DNA from: Tabrizicola sp. | Lineage (GTDB): Bacteria; Pseudomonadota; Alphaproteobacteria; Rhodobacterales; Rhodobacteraceae | Reading direction: 5' to 3' | Assembly (NCBI GenBank): GCA_025458105.1 | Contig: JALOTD010000008.1 | Coordinates: 1 to 64,000, forward strand | DNA length: 64,000 nt | Shown here: in pieces, positions 42,587 to 52,145 of the stretch | How the letters are laid out: each line of letters opens with the position of its first letter | How positions within the stretch are numbered: the first letter of the stretch is position 1 | Position numbers and translations under genes: made by a program | Notes under the pieces: generated by a model | The model's input: the letters and a program-made list of their open reading frames with translations, nothing else | The model's database searches: none | Told to the model about the DNA's origin: nothing

Positions 42587-43462
42587 CTAAGCCGGGTCTG
42601 GCGGGCGGCGCGACAGCTGCACCGCCAGAATCCCGGCCATGGTTACCACCACGCCCAGGATATCCAGCGGGCGGACCGCCTCGCCCAGAAGTGCGGCGGC
42701 GATGGCCACGCCAAAGAACGGGTTGAGGAAGTGAAATGTCGCGGCACGGGTGCTGCCGATCCGGCCGACCAGCGCAAACCAGATAACGGTCGCGGCCAGC
42801 CCGGGTACCAGGATCTGATAGGCGAAGGCCGCGAGAAAGGCGGGGGACCAGACGACCGACAGCGTCTCGGTCGCCGCCGAGACAAATCCCAGGGTCATGG
42901 CGCCCACCAGCATCTGCAATCCCACGACCATCAGCAGATTGCCACCGGCCGAGGCGCCCCGCACTGTCAGCGTGGCCACGGCCAGCGCCAGCGCGGCTGC
43001 AACGCACAGAACGACGCCCATAAGATCAGCTCCGTCCGTAAGGCGCGTTCCCATGATGAGACCGACCCCGACGAAGCCTGCAGCGAGGCCGAGGACTCCG
43101 AGCCCCGAAATGCGTTCACGGAACATAAGCCACGACAGCGTAGCGGCGATCAACGGCATCGACGCCGCGATGATGGCGGCCAAAGACGCCTCGACCCACT
43201 GCATCGCGATGAAGTTAAGGCCGAGGTACAGCGCGTTCTGGCAGAGGCCGAACAACAGGACAGCACGCAACTGCGCTGAAGGCAGACGCCAGGTCTGGCC
43301 GAGGGCGCGGGCCACCAGCACGGCGATCAGACCGGAAATCAGGAACCGAACCGACAGCGATGCCAGCGGTGGAGCATGGGCAACGATCACTCGCGCGGTG
43401 GCGAAGGCCGAGGACCACATGGCCGCAAAGGCCGTGCCAAGCAGAAGCGCGCGCATGTCCAT
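42587..43462 (-). CDS. EamA/DMT family transporter
   Basis: The product has 291 residues with ten membrane spans in two EamA halves. The first helix reads LLLGTAFAAMWSSAFATARVIV (the WSSAF motif is typical), and each half ends with the usual Glu-rich loop (MFRERISGLGVLGL, LGEAVRPLDILGV). Members export amino acids or metabolites; the substrate is unknown. Start ATG 43462 or 43456. It converges with the GST gene, four bases apart. Confidence 0.9.
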   Translation of the reverse strand: MDMRALLLGTAFAAMWSSAFATARVIVAHAPPLASLSVRFLISGLIAVLVARALGQTWRLPSAQLRAVLLFGLCQNALYLGLNFIAMQWVEASLAAIIAASMPLIAATLSWLMFRERISGLGVLGLAAGFVGVGLIMGTRLTDGADLMGVVLCVAAALALAVATLTVRGASAGGNLLMVVGLQMLVGAMTLGFVSAATETLSVVWSPAFLAAFAYQILVPGLAATVIWFALVGRIGSTRAATFHFLNPFFGVAIAAALLGEAVRPLDILGVVVTMAGILAVQLSRRPPDPA

Positions 43463-43493
43463 CCCGGCGTCGTGCCTGCGGGGGCGGCAAAGG

Positions 43494-43853
43494 TCAAGCG
43501 GGTGGTTGCCACAGTTCGATCGGGGTGCCCTCGGGGTCATGGATGCGGGCGAACCTGCCGTAGTTGCCGTCTCCATCCCACTCGGCGCGGGTCTCGACCG
43601 GAATTCCCGCAGCGCGCAGCCCGGAAATGAGGCCCGCCAGGTCATCGACGCGAAGATTCAACATCCACTGCTTGTCGGTGGCGAAATAGTCGGTATCGGC
43701 CTTGAACGGAGAAAAGACGGTCGGACCGGCCTCCTGCATCCAGACCGCGACATCGGGCTGGGTGATGCCAAGATGCTGCCGGTACCAGTCGTTCAACAAC
43801 TGCGGGTCGCGGGCGCGGAAAAAGATGCCGCCAATTCCGGTTACGCGTGCCAT
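43494..43853 (-). CDS. VOC (glyoxalase/bleomycin resistance) family protein
   Basis: The product has 119 residues when started at ATG 43853 (MARVTGIGGIFFRARDPQLLNDWYRQHLGI). Two beta-alpha-beta-beta-beta repeats are seen, with the end FARIHDPEGTPIELWQ holding the metal-binding Glu. No His is visible at the first ligand position, so activity is uncertain. An upstream ATG pair (43865) overlaps the hup terminator and is less likely. Confidence 0.85.
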   Translation of the reverse strand: MARVTGIGGIFFRARDPQLLNDWYRQHLGITQPDVAVWMQEAGPTVFSPFKADTDYFATDKQWMLNLRVDDLAGLISGLRAAGIPVETRAEWDGDGNYGRFARIHDPEGTPIELWQPPA

Positions 43854-43863
43854 GGTCATCCTC

Positions 43864-43891
43864 AAAAAAAGGGCCGCCTGTTGGCGACCCT
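43864..43891 (-). terminator. Terminator of the HU gene
   Basis: On the minus strand AGGGTCGCC and GGCGGCCCT pair around a 4-base loop, followed by seven T. It is 28 bases after the hup stop and just before the VOC gene start. Confidence 0.88.
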
Positions 43892-43918
43892 CTCACGATT
43901 GCCGGATCAGGTGAAGAC

Positions 43919-44206
43919 TTAGCCGTTCACCACGTCCTTCAGCGCCTTGGCGATGGCGAACTTTACCTGCTTGTCGGCGGGCTTCATCATCTTCTCGCCG
44001 GTGGCGGGGTTGCGGACTTCGCGCTCGGGGCGGGCCTTGCAGGCAACCTTGCCCAAACCCGGAATGGTGACAGTGCCACCAGCGGCCACTTCGCGCGACA
44101 CGACTTCGGCGATCGCGTCCAGCGCAGCATTTGCGGTTTTCTTGTCACTGCCCATAGCTTCGGCGACGGCGGCAACCAGTTGGGTCTTGGTCATCGGTTT
44201 GGACAT
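43919..44206 (-). CDS. hup: HU family DNA-binding protein
   Basis: The product has 95 residues. The N-terminal dimer helices (MTKTQLVAAVAEAMGSDKKTANAALDAIAEVV), the beta region (GTVTIPGLGKVACKARPEREVRNPATGEKM with Pro at the arm tip) and the C-terminal helix (KQVKFAIAKALKDVV) are typical of HU/IHF. It compacts and bends DNA. It has its own terminator and probably its own promoter. Confidence 0.95.
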   Translation of the reverse strand: MSKPMTKTQLVAAVAEAMGSDKKTANAALDAIAEVVSREVAAGGTVTIPGLGKVACKARPEREVRNPATGEKMMKPADKQVKFAIAKALKDVVNG

Positions 44207-44374
44207 CTGATCATCCTTCGTTGTTATCTATACCTAATACTCAACGGGCAGCACCGCGCAGCAAGCACTGTCGCCCACCCCCGATACCGGGGCCACCGCT
44301 CAAACACACAGTTTCGCAGTCGAAATCAACCCCGGAACGAAAAAAGCTGCGGAATTGACGGCTTTTTCGCTGTG

Positions 44375-45856
44375 TCAGAGGAAAGCCGTTTCCTCGAATG
44401 ACCGCAATTTGCGGCTGTGAAGTCGGGCAATCGGCGTCGCGCGCAACCGTTCCATCGCGCGGATGCCGATCTGCAGATGGCGGCTGACCTGTGTCTTGTA
44501 GAAATCGGACGCCATACCGGGCAGCTTCAACTCTCCATGAAGCGGCTTGTCGCTGACGCAAAGGAGCGTGCCATAAGGAACCCGGAACCGGAACCCGTTC
44601 GCGGCGATGGTCGCGCTCTCCATATCCAGCGCCACGGCGCGGGATTGCGACAGGCGGCGTACCGGGCCGGACTGGTCGCGCAGTTCCCAGTTGCGATTGT
44701 CGATCGTGGCGACGGTGCCGGTCCGCATGATCCGCTTCAGCTCGTACCCTTCCAGCTGGGTCACGTCGGCCACAGCGCGTTCCAGTGCAATCTGGATTTC
44801 TGCCAGTGCTGGAATCGGTACCCAGATCGGTAGGTCGTCGTCCAGGACGTGGTCCTCACGCAGATAGGCATGGGCCAGAACGAAATCGCCCAGGCTTTGG
44901 CTGTTGCGCAGGCCCGCGCAGTGGCCGACCATCAGCCAGGCATGGGGTCGCAGAACAGCGATGTGATCGGTCGCGGTCTTGGCGTTCGAGGGGCCCACGC
45001 CGATGTTGACCAGCGTGATGCCGTTCCCGTCCGCCCGCTTCAGGTGATAAGTTGGCATCTGCGGCATCTTCGCGACGGTCTGGATCAGGCCATCGGGCGT
45101 CGAGATCACCTGGTTCCCCGTTGCAACAAAGGCTGTGTAGCCCTGGGTCGAATCGGCCAGCATTGCGCGGGCATAGGCCTCGAATTCGTCGACGTAGAAC
45201 TGGTAGTTGGTGAACAGAACGTGGTTCTGGAAATGCGTGGGGTCGGTCGCGGTATAATGCGCCAGACGTGCCAGGCTGTAGTCGACTCGCTGCGCGGTGA
45301 AGGGGGCAAGGGGCGCCGACCCATCGGGATAGCGGGTGAGCGTGCCGTTGACGATGTCGTCATTGGTGGTGACCAAGTCCGGCACGTCGAAGACGTCGCG
45401 CAGCGAGAAGTCCATCACCCCTTCCTGCGGCACTGAAACGCCCGGGTTGCCAGTCACAGCAAAATGCACCGGGATGGGCGTGTCCGAGGCGCCAATCTGC
45501 ACGGCGACGCCATGGTTCTCGATCAGAAGGCCGATCTGCTGGATCAGATAGTTGCGAAACAAGTCGGGCCGCGTGACCGTTGTCGCATAGGTGCCAGGCG
45601 CGGAGACATGGCCAAAGGACAGACGCGAATCGACTTTGTCGAAGCTGGAGACGGTCAGGCGGATCTCGGGATAAAAGGCGCGGATGCGGCGGCCGGGATT
45701 GCCCTGGGCCACGGTGCGCTGAAACTGTTCAGCCAGGAACCCGGTCGCCTGGGCATAAAGCGCCTCAAGCCGGTCGACGGCGGCTGCAGCGTCGGTAAAG
45801 CTCTCGGGAGCCGGTGCTTCGGGGCTGAGCGTTGCGGTGGAAGGGTCGTCCTGCAT
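44375..45856 (-). CDS. amn: AMP nucleosidase
   Basis: The product has 493 residues from ATG 45856, which has AGGA at seven bases; ATG 45883 is an alternative. The N-terminal domain (AAAAVDRLEALYAQATGFL...FYPEIRLTV) and the C-terminal nucleoside-phosphorylase-like domain (LVNIGVGPSNAKTATDHIAVLRPHAWLMVGHCAGLR and ALDMESATIAANGFRFRVPYGTLLCVSDKPLHGE) match Amn. It hydrolyses AMP to adenine and ribose 5-phosphate. It is monocistronic. Confidence 0.93.
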   Translation of the reverse strand: MQDDPSTATLSPEAPAPESFTDAAAAVDRLEALYAQATGFLAEQFQRTVAQGNPGRRIRAFYPEIRLTVSSFDKVDSRLSFGHVSAPGTYATTVTRPDLFRNYLIQQIGLLIENHGVAVQIGASDTPIPVHFAVTGNPGVSVPQEGVMDFSLRDVFDVPDLVTTNDDIVNGTLTRYPDGSAPLAPFTAQRVDYSLARLAHYTATDPTHFQNHVLFTNYQFYVDEFEAYARAMLADSTQGYTAFVATGNQVISTPDGLIQTVAKMPQMPTYHLKRADGNGITLVNIGVGPSNAKTATDHIAVLRPHAWLMVGHCAGLRNSQSLGDFVLAHAYLREDHVLDDDLPIWVPIPALAEIQIALERAVADVTQLEGYELKRIMRTGTVATIDNRNWELRDQSGPVRRLSQSRAVALDMESATIAANGFRFRVPYGTLLCVSDKPLHGELKLPGMASDFYKTQVSRHLQIGIRAMERLRATPIARLHSRKLRSFEETAFL

Positions 45857-46032
45857 CTTGGGGTCCTGGGTCTGATCGTGCATATAGACCGGAAGCGCTG
45901 GCCCTTCGCAAGTGAAGCGATGATGACACTTAGGCCGCGTCGGCAAAGAAAGCGTCCGGAAACGGCAAGGAACTACTGTGGGGGCATGACATGCCCTTGC
46001 ACCCGCCAGCGCCCGCCATGATAGTTAGGGCT

Positions 46033-46875
46033 ATGTCCACTCTGCTTTCCCTTGGCCACGGCTATTCCGCCCGCGCCCTTGCCCGTCGTCTGGTTCTGCA
46101 AGGCTGGCGCGTCATAGGCACTACCCGCAGTCAGGCAAAAGCCGAGGTTCTTCGCGCCGAGGGGGTGGAGCCCCTGCTTTGGCCGGCAGATCTGGGCCCC
46201 GCCCTTCTCGACGCGACGCATGTCCTGTGCTCGGCCGCGCCGGACGCCGAGGGCGATCCGTTTTTGCGGGCCGCGCCGCGCATCGCGCAGTCGAAGGCTG
46301 TCTGGGTCGGCTATCTGTCGACCACGGGCGTTTATGGTGACCATCAGGGGGGCTGGGTTGACGAGACAACGCCGCTGACCCCGCAATCCGACCGTGGCCG
46401 CCAGCGTGTGCTGGCTGAAAGCCAGTGGCTTGCAACCGGTCTGCCACTGCACATCTTCCGTCTTGCGGGCATTTACGGCCCGGGTCGCGGACCGTTCGAG
46501 AAGGTGCGGGACGGCACGGCACGACGCATCATGAAGCCCGGCCAAATCTTCAGCCGCATCCATGTAGATGATATTGCCCAAGTGCTTGAGGCCTCGATCC
46601 GGCATCCGAACCCCGGCACGGCCTACAATGTCTGCGACGACAATCCGTGCCCGCCACAGGACGTCATTGCCCATGCCGCGCAGCTTCTGGGATTGCCAGA
46701 ACCCCCTGCCGTTTCGTTCGACGCGATCAAGCACACGATGACACCCATGGCGCTTGGGTTCTATCAGGAGTCGAAGCGGGTCCGGAACGATAGGATCAAG
46801 ACCGAACTTGGGGTCCGACTCCTCTATCCCGACTACCCGCAAGGCCTGGCGGCCTTGTTGCGGGACGAAGGGTAA
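46033..46875 (+). CDS. SDR-type NAD(P)-binding epimerase/dehydratase-like protein (YeeZ-like)
   Basis: The product has 280 residues. The Rossmann start is LSLGHGYSARALARRLVLQGW. The substrate region is WVGYLSTTGVYGDHQGGWVDE (the S-T-T-x-x-Y) and then FRLAGIYGPGRGPFEKVR. The C-terminal half holds ILRIHVDD-like FSRIHVDDIAQVLEASI. This is the atypical SDR group with YeeZ, of unknown substrate. ATG 46033 is the family start. Confidence 0.85.
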   Translation: MSTLLSLGHGYSARALARRLVLQGWRVIGTTRSQAKAEVLRAEGVEPLLWPADLGPALLDATHVLCSAAPDAEGDPFLRAAPRIAQSKAVWVGYLSTTGVYGDHQGGWVDETTPLTPQSDRGRQRVLAESQWLATGLPLHIFRLAGIYGPGRGPFEKVRDGTARRIMKPGQIFSRIHVDDIAQVLEASIRHPNPGTAYNVCDDNPCPPQDVIAHAAQLLGLPEPPAVSFDAIKHTMTPMALGFYQESKRVRNDRIKTELGVRLLYPDYPQGLAALLRDEG

Positions 46876-46884
46876 CTGCCCTCT

Positions 46885-48165
46885 TTACTGCGCAGCTATT
46901 TCGCGGGATTGGGGGGCAAGGATCGCCTCGCTGACCGCCGAAAGGGCCAGCGCTGCGGCACCATGTGCCCAAAGCAGGTCGCCCCAGGCATGGATCTCGA
47001 TCGGAGGTCGCTGCCGGCCAGTATTGATCACCAGATTGTCCATTTCGGCCAGGGTTTCGGCAGCATACAGATAGTCATAGCGCATGCGCTCGCCCGACAG
47101 GATGATCAGCGCCGGGTCGAAAAGGTTGATCACGTTGGATAGCCCCACAGCCAGATAACGTCCGGCCCTCCGGAAAATCGATTTGGCTGTGACATTGCCC
47201 GCCTTGGCATGGTCGTACAGGCTTTCCAGCAGCACATTGATCGGCTGGCTTTCCTTGTGACCCCAGTTCAACGCCGTCGTTGCCTCGCGTGCCAGGGCAT
47301 AGTCGGCGATATAGGCCTCAAGGCAGCCACGCTGGCCGCACCGGCACAAGGCGCCGTCCAGCTGCACCTTGGTATGGCCCAGTTCCATCCCAAGGCGTTG
47401 CGCCCCGCGATAGATACGATGGTTCATCACGAACCCCATGCCGACGCCGTGCTCGATGGTGACCACGGCAAAATCCGACAGGCTGCGACCCGCGCCGAAC
47501 CACAGTTCCGCAAGAGCAACCAGGTTCGCATCGTTATCGATACTGACCGGCAGACCCAGCCGGTTGCCAGCTGCCTGAGCCAAAGGCACGGCCCGATCTG
47601 CAAGGACCGAGGACCACAGCACGATGCCATCCGCGCAGTCAACAAAGCCCGGGACCCCGATTCCGACGGCCGAAAGATCGCTGCGCGGCATGCCCGCCTT
47701 CTGGCAGACGCGATCCAGAAGCGACTCGATGGCATCCAGGATATCGTTGACCGACATCGGTCCCGGACGGCGCGGAATGACGTCATCGGCAATCAGGTTT
47801 CCCGCGAAATCGACAATAACCGCCGTATGTTCGCGGTCCGAAAGCTTCATTCCGGCCACACGATGTGCCTCGGCCCGGACGCCAAGCGCAACGGCAGGAC
47901 GACCGCGCCCGGCATCGCCATCTCGACGCGCGGCCACCTCTTCGATCAGGCCAGCCTCGATCAGCTCTGATGTGATTGTCGTGACACTGGCCGGGCTGAC
48001 CCCCAGATCCTTTGCCACCTGCACCCGCGGTATCAACCCGGCCGCGCGAACCAACTCAAAGACCTGCTGACGCAACGGGCGCTGAGATTCGGTCAGCGGC
48101 GGGATCAATGGTCCCACGCCCAGATGCCCTTCGCTGGGGTCTTGCTGGATTGCCTTCGGTGCCAT
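46885..48165 (-). CDS. ROK family transcriptional regulator, probable xylose repressor
   Basis: The product has 426 residues. The N-terminal winged helix (LRQQVFELVRAAGLIPRVQVAKDLGVSPASVTTITSELIEAGLIEE) precedes a ROK domain with the phosphate motif, the ROK signature (GHTKVQLDGALCRCGQRGCLEAY with the zinc-binding C-x-C-x4-C) and NVINLFDPALIILSGE. It is divergent from the xyl operon, so it probably represses it, with xylose as inducer. ATG 48165 is the family start; the open frame upstream is antisense to the operator and xylF. Confidence 0.9.
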   Translation of the reverse strand: MAPKAIQQDPSEGHLGVGPLIPPLTESQRPLRQQVFELVRAAGLIPRVQVAKDLGVSPASVTTITSELIEAGLIEEVAARRDGDAGRGRPAVALGVRAEAHRVAGMKLSDREHTAVIVDFAGNLIADDVIPRRPGPMSVNDILDAIESLLDRVCQKAGMPRSDLSAVGIGVPGFVDCADGIVLWSSVLADRAVPLAQAAGNRLGLPVSIDNDANLVALAELWFGAGRSLSDFAVVTIEHGVGMGFVMNHRIYRGAQRLGMELGHTKVQLDGALCRCGQRGCLEAYIADYALAREATTALNWGHKESQPINVLLESLYDHAKAGNVTAKSIFRRAGRYLAVGLSNVINLFDPALIILSGERMRYDYLYAAETLAEMDNLVINTGRQRPPIEIHAWGDLLWAHGAAALALSAVSEAILAPQSREIAAQ

Positions 48166-48279
48166 TTCCTTCACTCTCCGAAGTAATACAAGCACAACCG
48201 GCGGGTGCCCCTGCGACGGGACCCGAACAACCTTGGCAATTCCGAGGCTTCCTCCACCTTCCCAAGCTTCGTCCAACAG

Positions 48280-48301
48280 TTTTATTTTGACAACTGAAAT
48301 T
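48280..48301 (+). promoter_or_regulatory. Promoter/operator of first xylF
   Basis: A 22-bp block containing ATTTTGACAACTGAAATT is repeated exactly at 49457-49478 before the second xylF. TTGACA is followed after 17 bases by CACCCT in both copies, giving a probable -35 and weak -10. The ROK regulator gene is divergent here, so the block is a likely ROK operator. Confidence 0.72.
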
Positions 48302-48373
48302 GTCGGCTGCACCCTTCTGCCGTCCGGTGCTTTGCGTGACGAACGCAGCCCGGTCGCAAGTAGGAGGGACCCG

Positions 48374-49399
48374 ATGAAGAAAACCATTCTTGCCGCCCTG
48401 TTGGCGGTGGCAGCCTTTACCAGTGCGGCTCTGGCAGAAGGCAAGAAGATCGGGGTCTCCTGGTCTAACTTCCAGGAACCACGCTGGAAATTCGATGCTG
48501 CCGCCATGCGATCGGCCATTCAGCGCGCCGGGAACGAATACGTCACGACAAACGCCGAGGCCTCGGCAGAAAAGCAGCTGAACGACATTCGGGACATGAT
48601 CGACGCAGGGGTGGACGTCCTGGTGATCCTGCCGGTCGACCGCGAAGCCATTCTGCCTGCGATCGACTGGGCGACCGAAGCGGGCATCCCGGTGATCAGC
48701 TATGACCGCCTGATCGAAGATGACCGGGTGTTCTATATCACATTCGACAACGTCGGGGTGGGACGGCTGATTGCTTCAATCGTCCGGCAGGCAAGACCTG
48801 AAGGCAACTATGTGATTCTCAAAGGCGACCCTTCCGATGCAAACGTCGGCTTCTTGCGTCAGGGCATGGAAGAGGTGATTGGAGCCGCTGTCGCAGGCGG
48901 CAGCATCAAGATCGTCGGCGAGGCCAATGCCGATGGCTGGAACCCTGACAACGCCCGGGCCCGGATGGAGGAAATCCTGGCAGCAAACAACAACGCGGTC
49001 GATGCTGTTCTGGCGCAGAACGATGGTATCGCAGGCGCGGTAATCGAGGCTTTGGCCGCCCAAGGGCTTACGGTCCCGGTTGGCGGACAGGACGGGGACC
49101 CCGCAGCGATCAACCGCGTTGCGCGGGGCACGCAGACGGTTTCGGTATGGAAGAACAACCGCGAACTCGGCAAGGAAACCGGCAAGATTGCCGGGCTGCT
49201 TGCTGAGGGCACTCCTATGAACCGGATCCCGGAATCGATCCGTTTCACCGGCGGGGACAAGGGGTTGACCTACAATGCCATTCTCCTGCCGCCAACGCCG
49301 ATCACGAAGGACAACCTGAATGTCGTGATCGAAGCCGACTACATCAGCAAGAAGGATGCCTGTGAGGGTGCCCAATCCGGCGTCATCGGCTGCGAATAA
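48374..49399 (+). CDS. xylF: Xylose-type ABC transporter substrate-binding protein, copy 1
   Basis: The product has 341 residues with a signal peptide (MKKTILAALLAVAAFTSAALA). The mature start EGKKIGVSWSNFQEPRWKFD, the motif GVDVLVILPVD, YDRLIEDD, FDNVGVGRL and QNDGIAGAVIEALAAQGL are the XylF family. It binds xylose in the periplasm for XylHG. ATG 48374 follows TAGGAGGG. It is collinear without gaps with copy 2. A terminator follows at 49429-49460. Confidence 0.92.
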   Translation: MKKTILAALLAVAAFTSAALAEGKKIGVSWSNFQEPRWKFDAAAMRSAIQRAGNEYVTTNAEASAEKQLNDIRDMIDAGVDVLVILPVDREAILPAIDWATEAGIPVISYDRLIEDDRVFYITFDNVGVGRLIASIVRQARPEGNYVILKGDPSDANVGFLRQGMEEVIGAAVAGGSIKIVGEANADGWNPDNARARMEEILAANNNAVDAVLAQNDGIAGAVIEALAAQGLTVPVGGQDGDPAAINRVARGTQTVSVWKNNRELGKETGKIAGLLAEGTPMNRIPESIRFTGGDKGLTYNAILLPPTPITKDNLNVVIEADYISKKDACEGAQSGVIGCE

Positions 49400-49428
49400 C
49401 GCCGGACCAAGACGCCGAACCAAAGCGA

Positions 49429-49460
49429 CGCGCCGGAAGTTCAGCTCCGGCGCGTTTTTT
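49429..49460 (+). terminator. Terminator between xylF copies, joined to the second promoter
   Basis: CGCGCCGGA and TCCGGCGCG form a 9-bp stem around an 8-base loop, followed by six T. The T-run is also the beginning of the second promoter/operator block (49457-49478). Confidence 0.88.
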
Positions 49461-49478
49461 ATTTTGACAACTGAAATT
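49457..49478 (+). promoter_or_regulatory. Promoter/operator of second xylF
   Basis: This is the second copy of the 22-bp block found at 48280-48301, with TTGACA, 17 bases and CACCCT downstream. It directly overlaps the T-run of the upstream terminator. Confidence 0.72.
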
Positions 49479-49554
49479 ATTGGCGTCACCCTTCCCGCGT
49501 CCCGGCGAATCTGCCGGGCCGGTCAAAAATGGCCGATCCATAGGGAGGATACAT

Positions 49555-50580
49555 ATGCGTACCGCAATTCTCGCCGCCGTTCTGGCGGTGACCGGTTTCT
49601 CGTCCGCTGCTCTCGCCGAAGGCAAGAAGATCGGTGTCTCCTGGGCACAGTTCCAGGAAGAGCGCTGGAAGATCGACGAAGCCGCGATGAAAGCTGCCAT
49701 CGAAGCCGCTGGGAACGAATACGTCTCGGCTGACGCGCAGTCGTCCGCTGAAAAACAGCTGTCGGACATCGACGCGCTGATTGCCCAAGGTGTTGACGCC
49801 CTCATCATCAACGCCTGGGACAAGGACGCCATCGGGCCGGCCATCGAGAAAGCCGCTGCCGAAGGTATCCCGGTCGTTGGCTATGACCGCCTGATCGAAG
49901 ATGACCGCACCTTCTATTTGACCTTCGACAACGTCGGCGTTGGCCGCATCATCGCGACCGAAGTCTTCAAGGTTGCGCCGAAGGGCAACTACGCGATCAT
50001 CAAGGGCGACCCGGGCGACCCGAACGTCGGCTTCCTACGTCAGGGCATGGAAGAAGTCATCGGCGCCGCTGTTGCCTCGGGCGACATCGTGATCGTTGGC
50101 GAGGCGAACTCGGACGGCTGGAAGCCCGAGAACGCCCAGAAGAACATGGAGCAGATCCTGACCGCCAACAACAACGCCGTTGACGCCGTTCTGTCGCAGA
50201 ACGACGGCATGGCCGGTGGCGCCGCTGCGGCTCTCGCAGCTCAGGGCCTGAACGTTCCGCTGGGTGGCCAGGACGGCGACCTTGCCGCGATCAACCGCGT
50301 TGCCCGTGGCACGCAGACGGTTTCGGTGTGGAAGAACGCGCGCGACCTGGGCAAGGCCGCTGGCGAAATCGCCGGCATGCTGGCTGACGGCACCGCTCTG
50401 GATGCGATCCCTGGCGCCACCAAGTTCTCGGGCGGCGAGAAGGGCGTTGAAATGAACGCGATCCTGCTGAATCCGACCCCGATCACCAAGGAAACGCTGA
50501 ACCTGGCGATCGACGCGGGCCACATCACCAAAGAGCAGGCCTGCGAAGGCGCGCTCCCCGACGTGGCAGCTTGCCAGTAA
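49555..50580 (+). CDS. xylF: Xylose-type ABC transporter substrate-binding protein, copy 2
   Basis: The product has 341 residues, the same length as copy 1 and alignable end to end without gaps; clearly more than half of the residues are identical, including EGKKIGVSW, YDRLIEDDR, TFDNVGVGR and VARGTQTVSVWKN. Differences concentrate in surface-type stretches and one ligand-side loop (LIINAWDKDAI against LVILPVDREAI). The signal peptide is MRTAILAAVLAVTGFSSAALA. The codon use is strongly biased, suggesting high expression. ATG 49555 has TAGGGAGGA before it. Confidence 0.92.
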   Translation: MRTAILAAVLAVTGFSSAALAEGKKIGVSWAQFQEERWKIDEAAMKAAIEAAGNEYVSADAQSSAEKQLSDIDALIAQGVDALIINAWDKDAIGPAIEKAAAEGIPVVGYDRLIEDDRTFYLTFDNVGVGRIIATEVFKVAPKGNYAIIKGDPGDPNVGFLRQGMEEVIGAAVASGDIVIVGEANSDGWKPENAQKNMEQILTANNNAVDAVLSQNDGMAGGAAAALAAQGLNVPLGGQDGDLAAINRVARGTQTVSVWKNARDLGKAAGEIAGMLADGTALDAIPGATKFSGGEKGVEMNAILLNPTPITKETLNLAIDAGHITKEQACEGALPDVAACQ

Positions 50581-50591
50581 GGCACTGAAAG

Positions 50592-50623
50592 GGGCGCCGG
50601 GCCGGGAGGGTCCGGCGCCTTTT
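50592..50623 (+). terminator. Hairpin between second xylF and xylH
   Basis: GGCGCCGG and CCGGCGCC pair around an 11-base loop, followed by TTTT, 12 bases after the xylF stop. It probably terminates partly, giving more binding protein than permease. Confidence 0.8.
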
Positions 50624-50740
50624 CCCTGACAGACCGGCCTGCGGCAAAAGCCTCTGGTCCTAACGTCCTTCAACGACCGCGTTGCTTGCATCGGATTCGT
50701 CCGGAACGCTGCGGTCGCCCCTCAGTCATATGGACGGGAC

Positions 50741-52132
50741 ATGACAGACACCTCACATCAACCCCATGTTCAGGGGACTGACGGCGGACCATTTGCCCGC
50801 TTTCTTCGCGCAACCGAGCTTGACCCTCGCCTGATCGGGATGGTCGGCGCGCTTCTTCTTATCTGGCTGGCCTTCGAGGCTTATTCGACCTTCGTACTCG
50901 GCCGTCCCTCGCTCTTGCTGGGAGCGTCGCAGGCCGAGGCCAACGGTTTCCTGACCCCGCGCAACCTGTGGAACCTGTCGGTCCAGACTGCCTACATCGG
51001 CATCATGGCGACCGGGATGGTGCTGGTCATCATCACCCGCAACATCGACCTCTCCGTGGGCTCGATCATGGGCATGGTCGGCATGTACATGGGCCTGTTG
51101 CAGGTGGAATACTTGACGCCGGCACTGGGTCTTGGCCATCCGTCGATCTGGATCATCACGGTAGCTTTCGGCATTGCCATGGGCGCCCTGATCGGGGCGT
51201 TTCAGGGCGTGCTCATTGCCTACCTGGCAATTCCGTCTTTCATCGTGACGCTGGGCGGCCTTCTGGTCTGGCGCGGAGCGGCGTTCCTGGTGGCCGGCGG
51301 CAAGACGATTGCGCCACTGGACGATACCTTCGCGCTGATCGGGGGCGGGTCCTTCGGGGCGCTGGGCAAGACGGGCAGTTGGATCTTCGCGGTCATCGCC
51401 TGTGTCTTCGTCGTCTGGGCCTTCATGAACGGTCGCAGGGCGCGCAAGACGCACGGCTTTGCGCTGCGCCCGGTCTGGGCCGAGACTTTTGTCATCAGCC
51501 TTGTCTGCGCCGTGATCATCGGTGCGGCGGCGATGGTGAACTCATACATCTGGCCGCGCGGCAACATAGCCAAGTATTACGAGAGCATCGGCCAGGAACT
51601 GCCGGAATGCGCCAAGGACAATGACACCATCTACGAAGGCGTCTGCGCGACCTTCGGGCATGGCTTCGCCTATCCAGTGCTGATCATGATCGCCGTGGCC
51701 ATCTTCATGACCATTCTGATGACCCGCACCCGGTTCGGCCGCTATGTCTTTGCCATCGGCGGCAACCCCGAGGCAGCGACGCTGTCGGGCATCAACACCC
51801 GCGCCATGACGGTGAAGATCTTTACCCTGATGGGGGCACTGGCCGGTATTGCTGCCGTGATTGGTGCGGCCCGCCAGAACAGCGCCACCAACGCGATGGG
51901 GAACCTCGATGAGCTCTACGTCATCGCAGCCGCTGTCGTGGGCGGCACCTCGCTGGCAGGCGGGGTGGGAACGATCTACGGCGCCATCATCGGCGCGCTG
52001 ATCCTGACCAGCCTGCAGACCGGCATGGTCCTGATCGGCTTCGGCGATGGCTCGTACCAGCGCATCGTCATCGGCATCGCACTGGTGTTGGCCGTCTGGC
52101 TCGACATCGTTTACCGCAAACGCATCAAGTGA
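50741..52132 (+). CDS. xylH: Xylose ABC transporter permease
   Basis: The product has 463 residues with ten or more membrane spans. The family motifs are [42 protein letters not shown], and [22 protein letters not shown], which contains the EAA-like loop. The end [23 protein letters not shown] is typical of sugar permeases of the ribose/xylose class. ATG 50741 follows ATGGACGGGAC. It is followed 13 bases later by the broken xylG. Confidence 0.93.
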   Translation: MTDTSHQPHVQGTDGGPFARFLRATELDPRLIGMVGALLLIWLAFEAYSTFVLGRPSLLLGASQAEANGFLTPRNLWNLSVQTAYIGIMATGMVLVIITRNIDLSVGSIMGMVGMYMGLLQVEYLTPALGLGHPSIWIITVAFGIAMGALIGAFQGVLIAYLAIPSFIVTLGGLLVWRGAAFLVAGGKTIAPLDDTFALIGGGSFGALGKTGSWIFAVIACVFVVWAFMNGRRARKTHGFALRPVWAETFVISLVCAVIIGAAAMVNSYIWPRGNIAKYYESIGQELPECAKDNDTIYEGVCATFGHGFAYPVLIMIAVAIFMTILMTRTRFGRYVFAIGGNPEAATLSGINTRAMTVKIFTLMGALAGIAAVIGAARQNSATNAMGNLDELYVIAAAVVGGTSLAGGVGTIYGAIIGALILTSLQTGMVLIGFGDGSYQRIVIGIALVLAVWLDIVYRKRIK

Positions 52133-52145
52133 AGGGGCTGAGATC

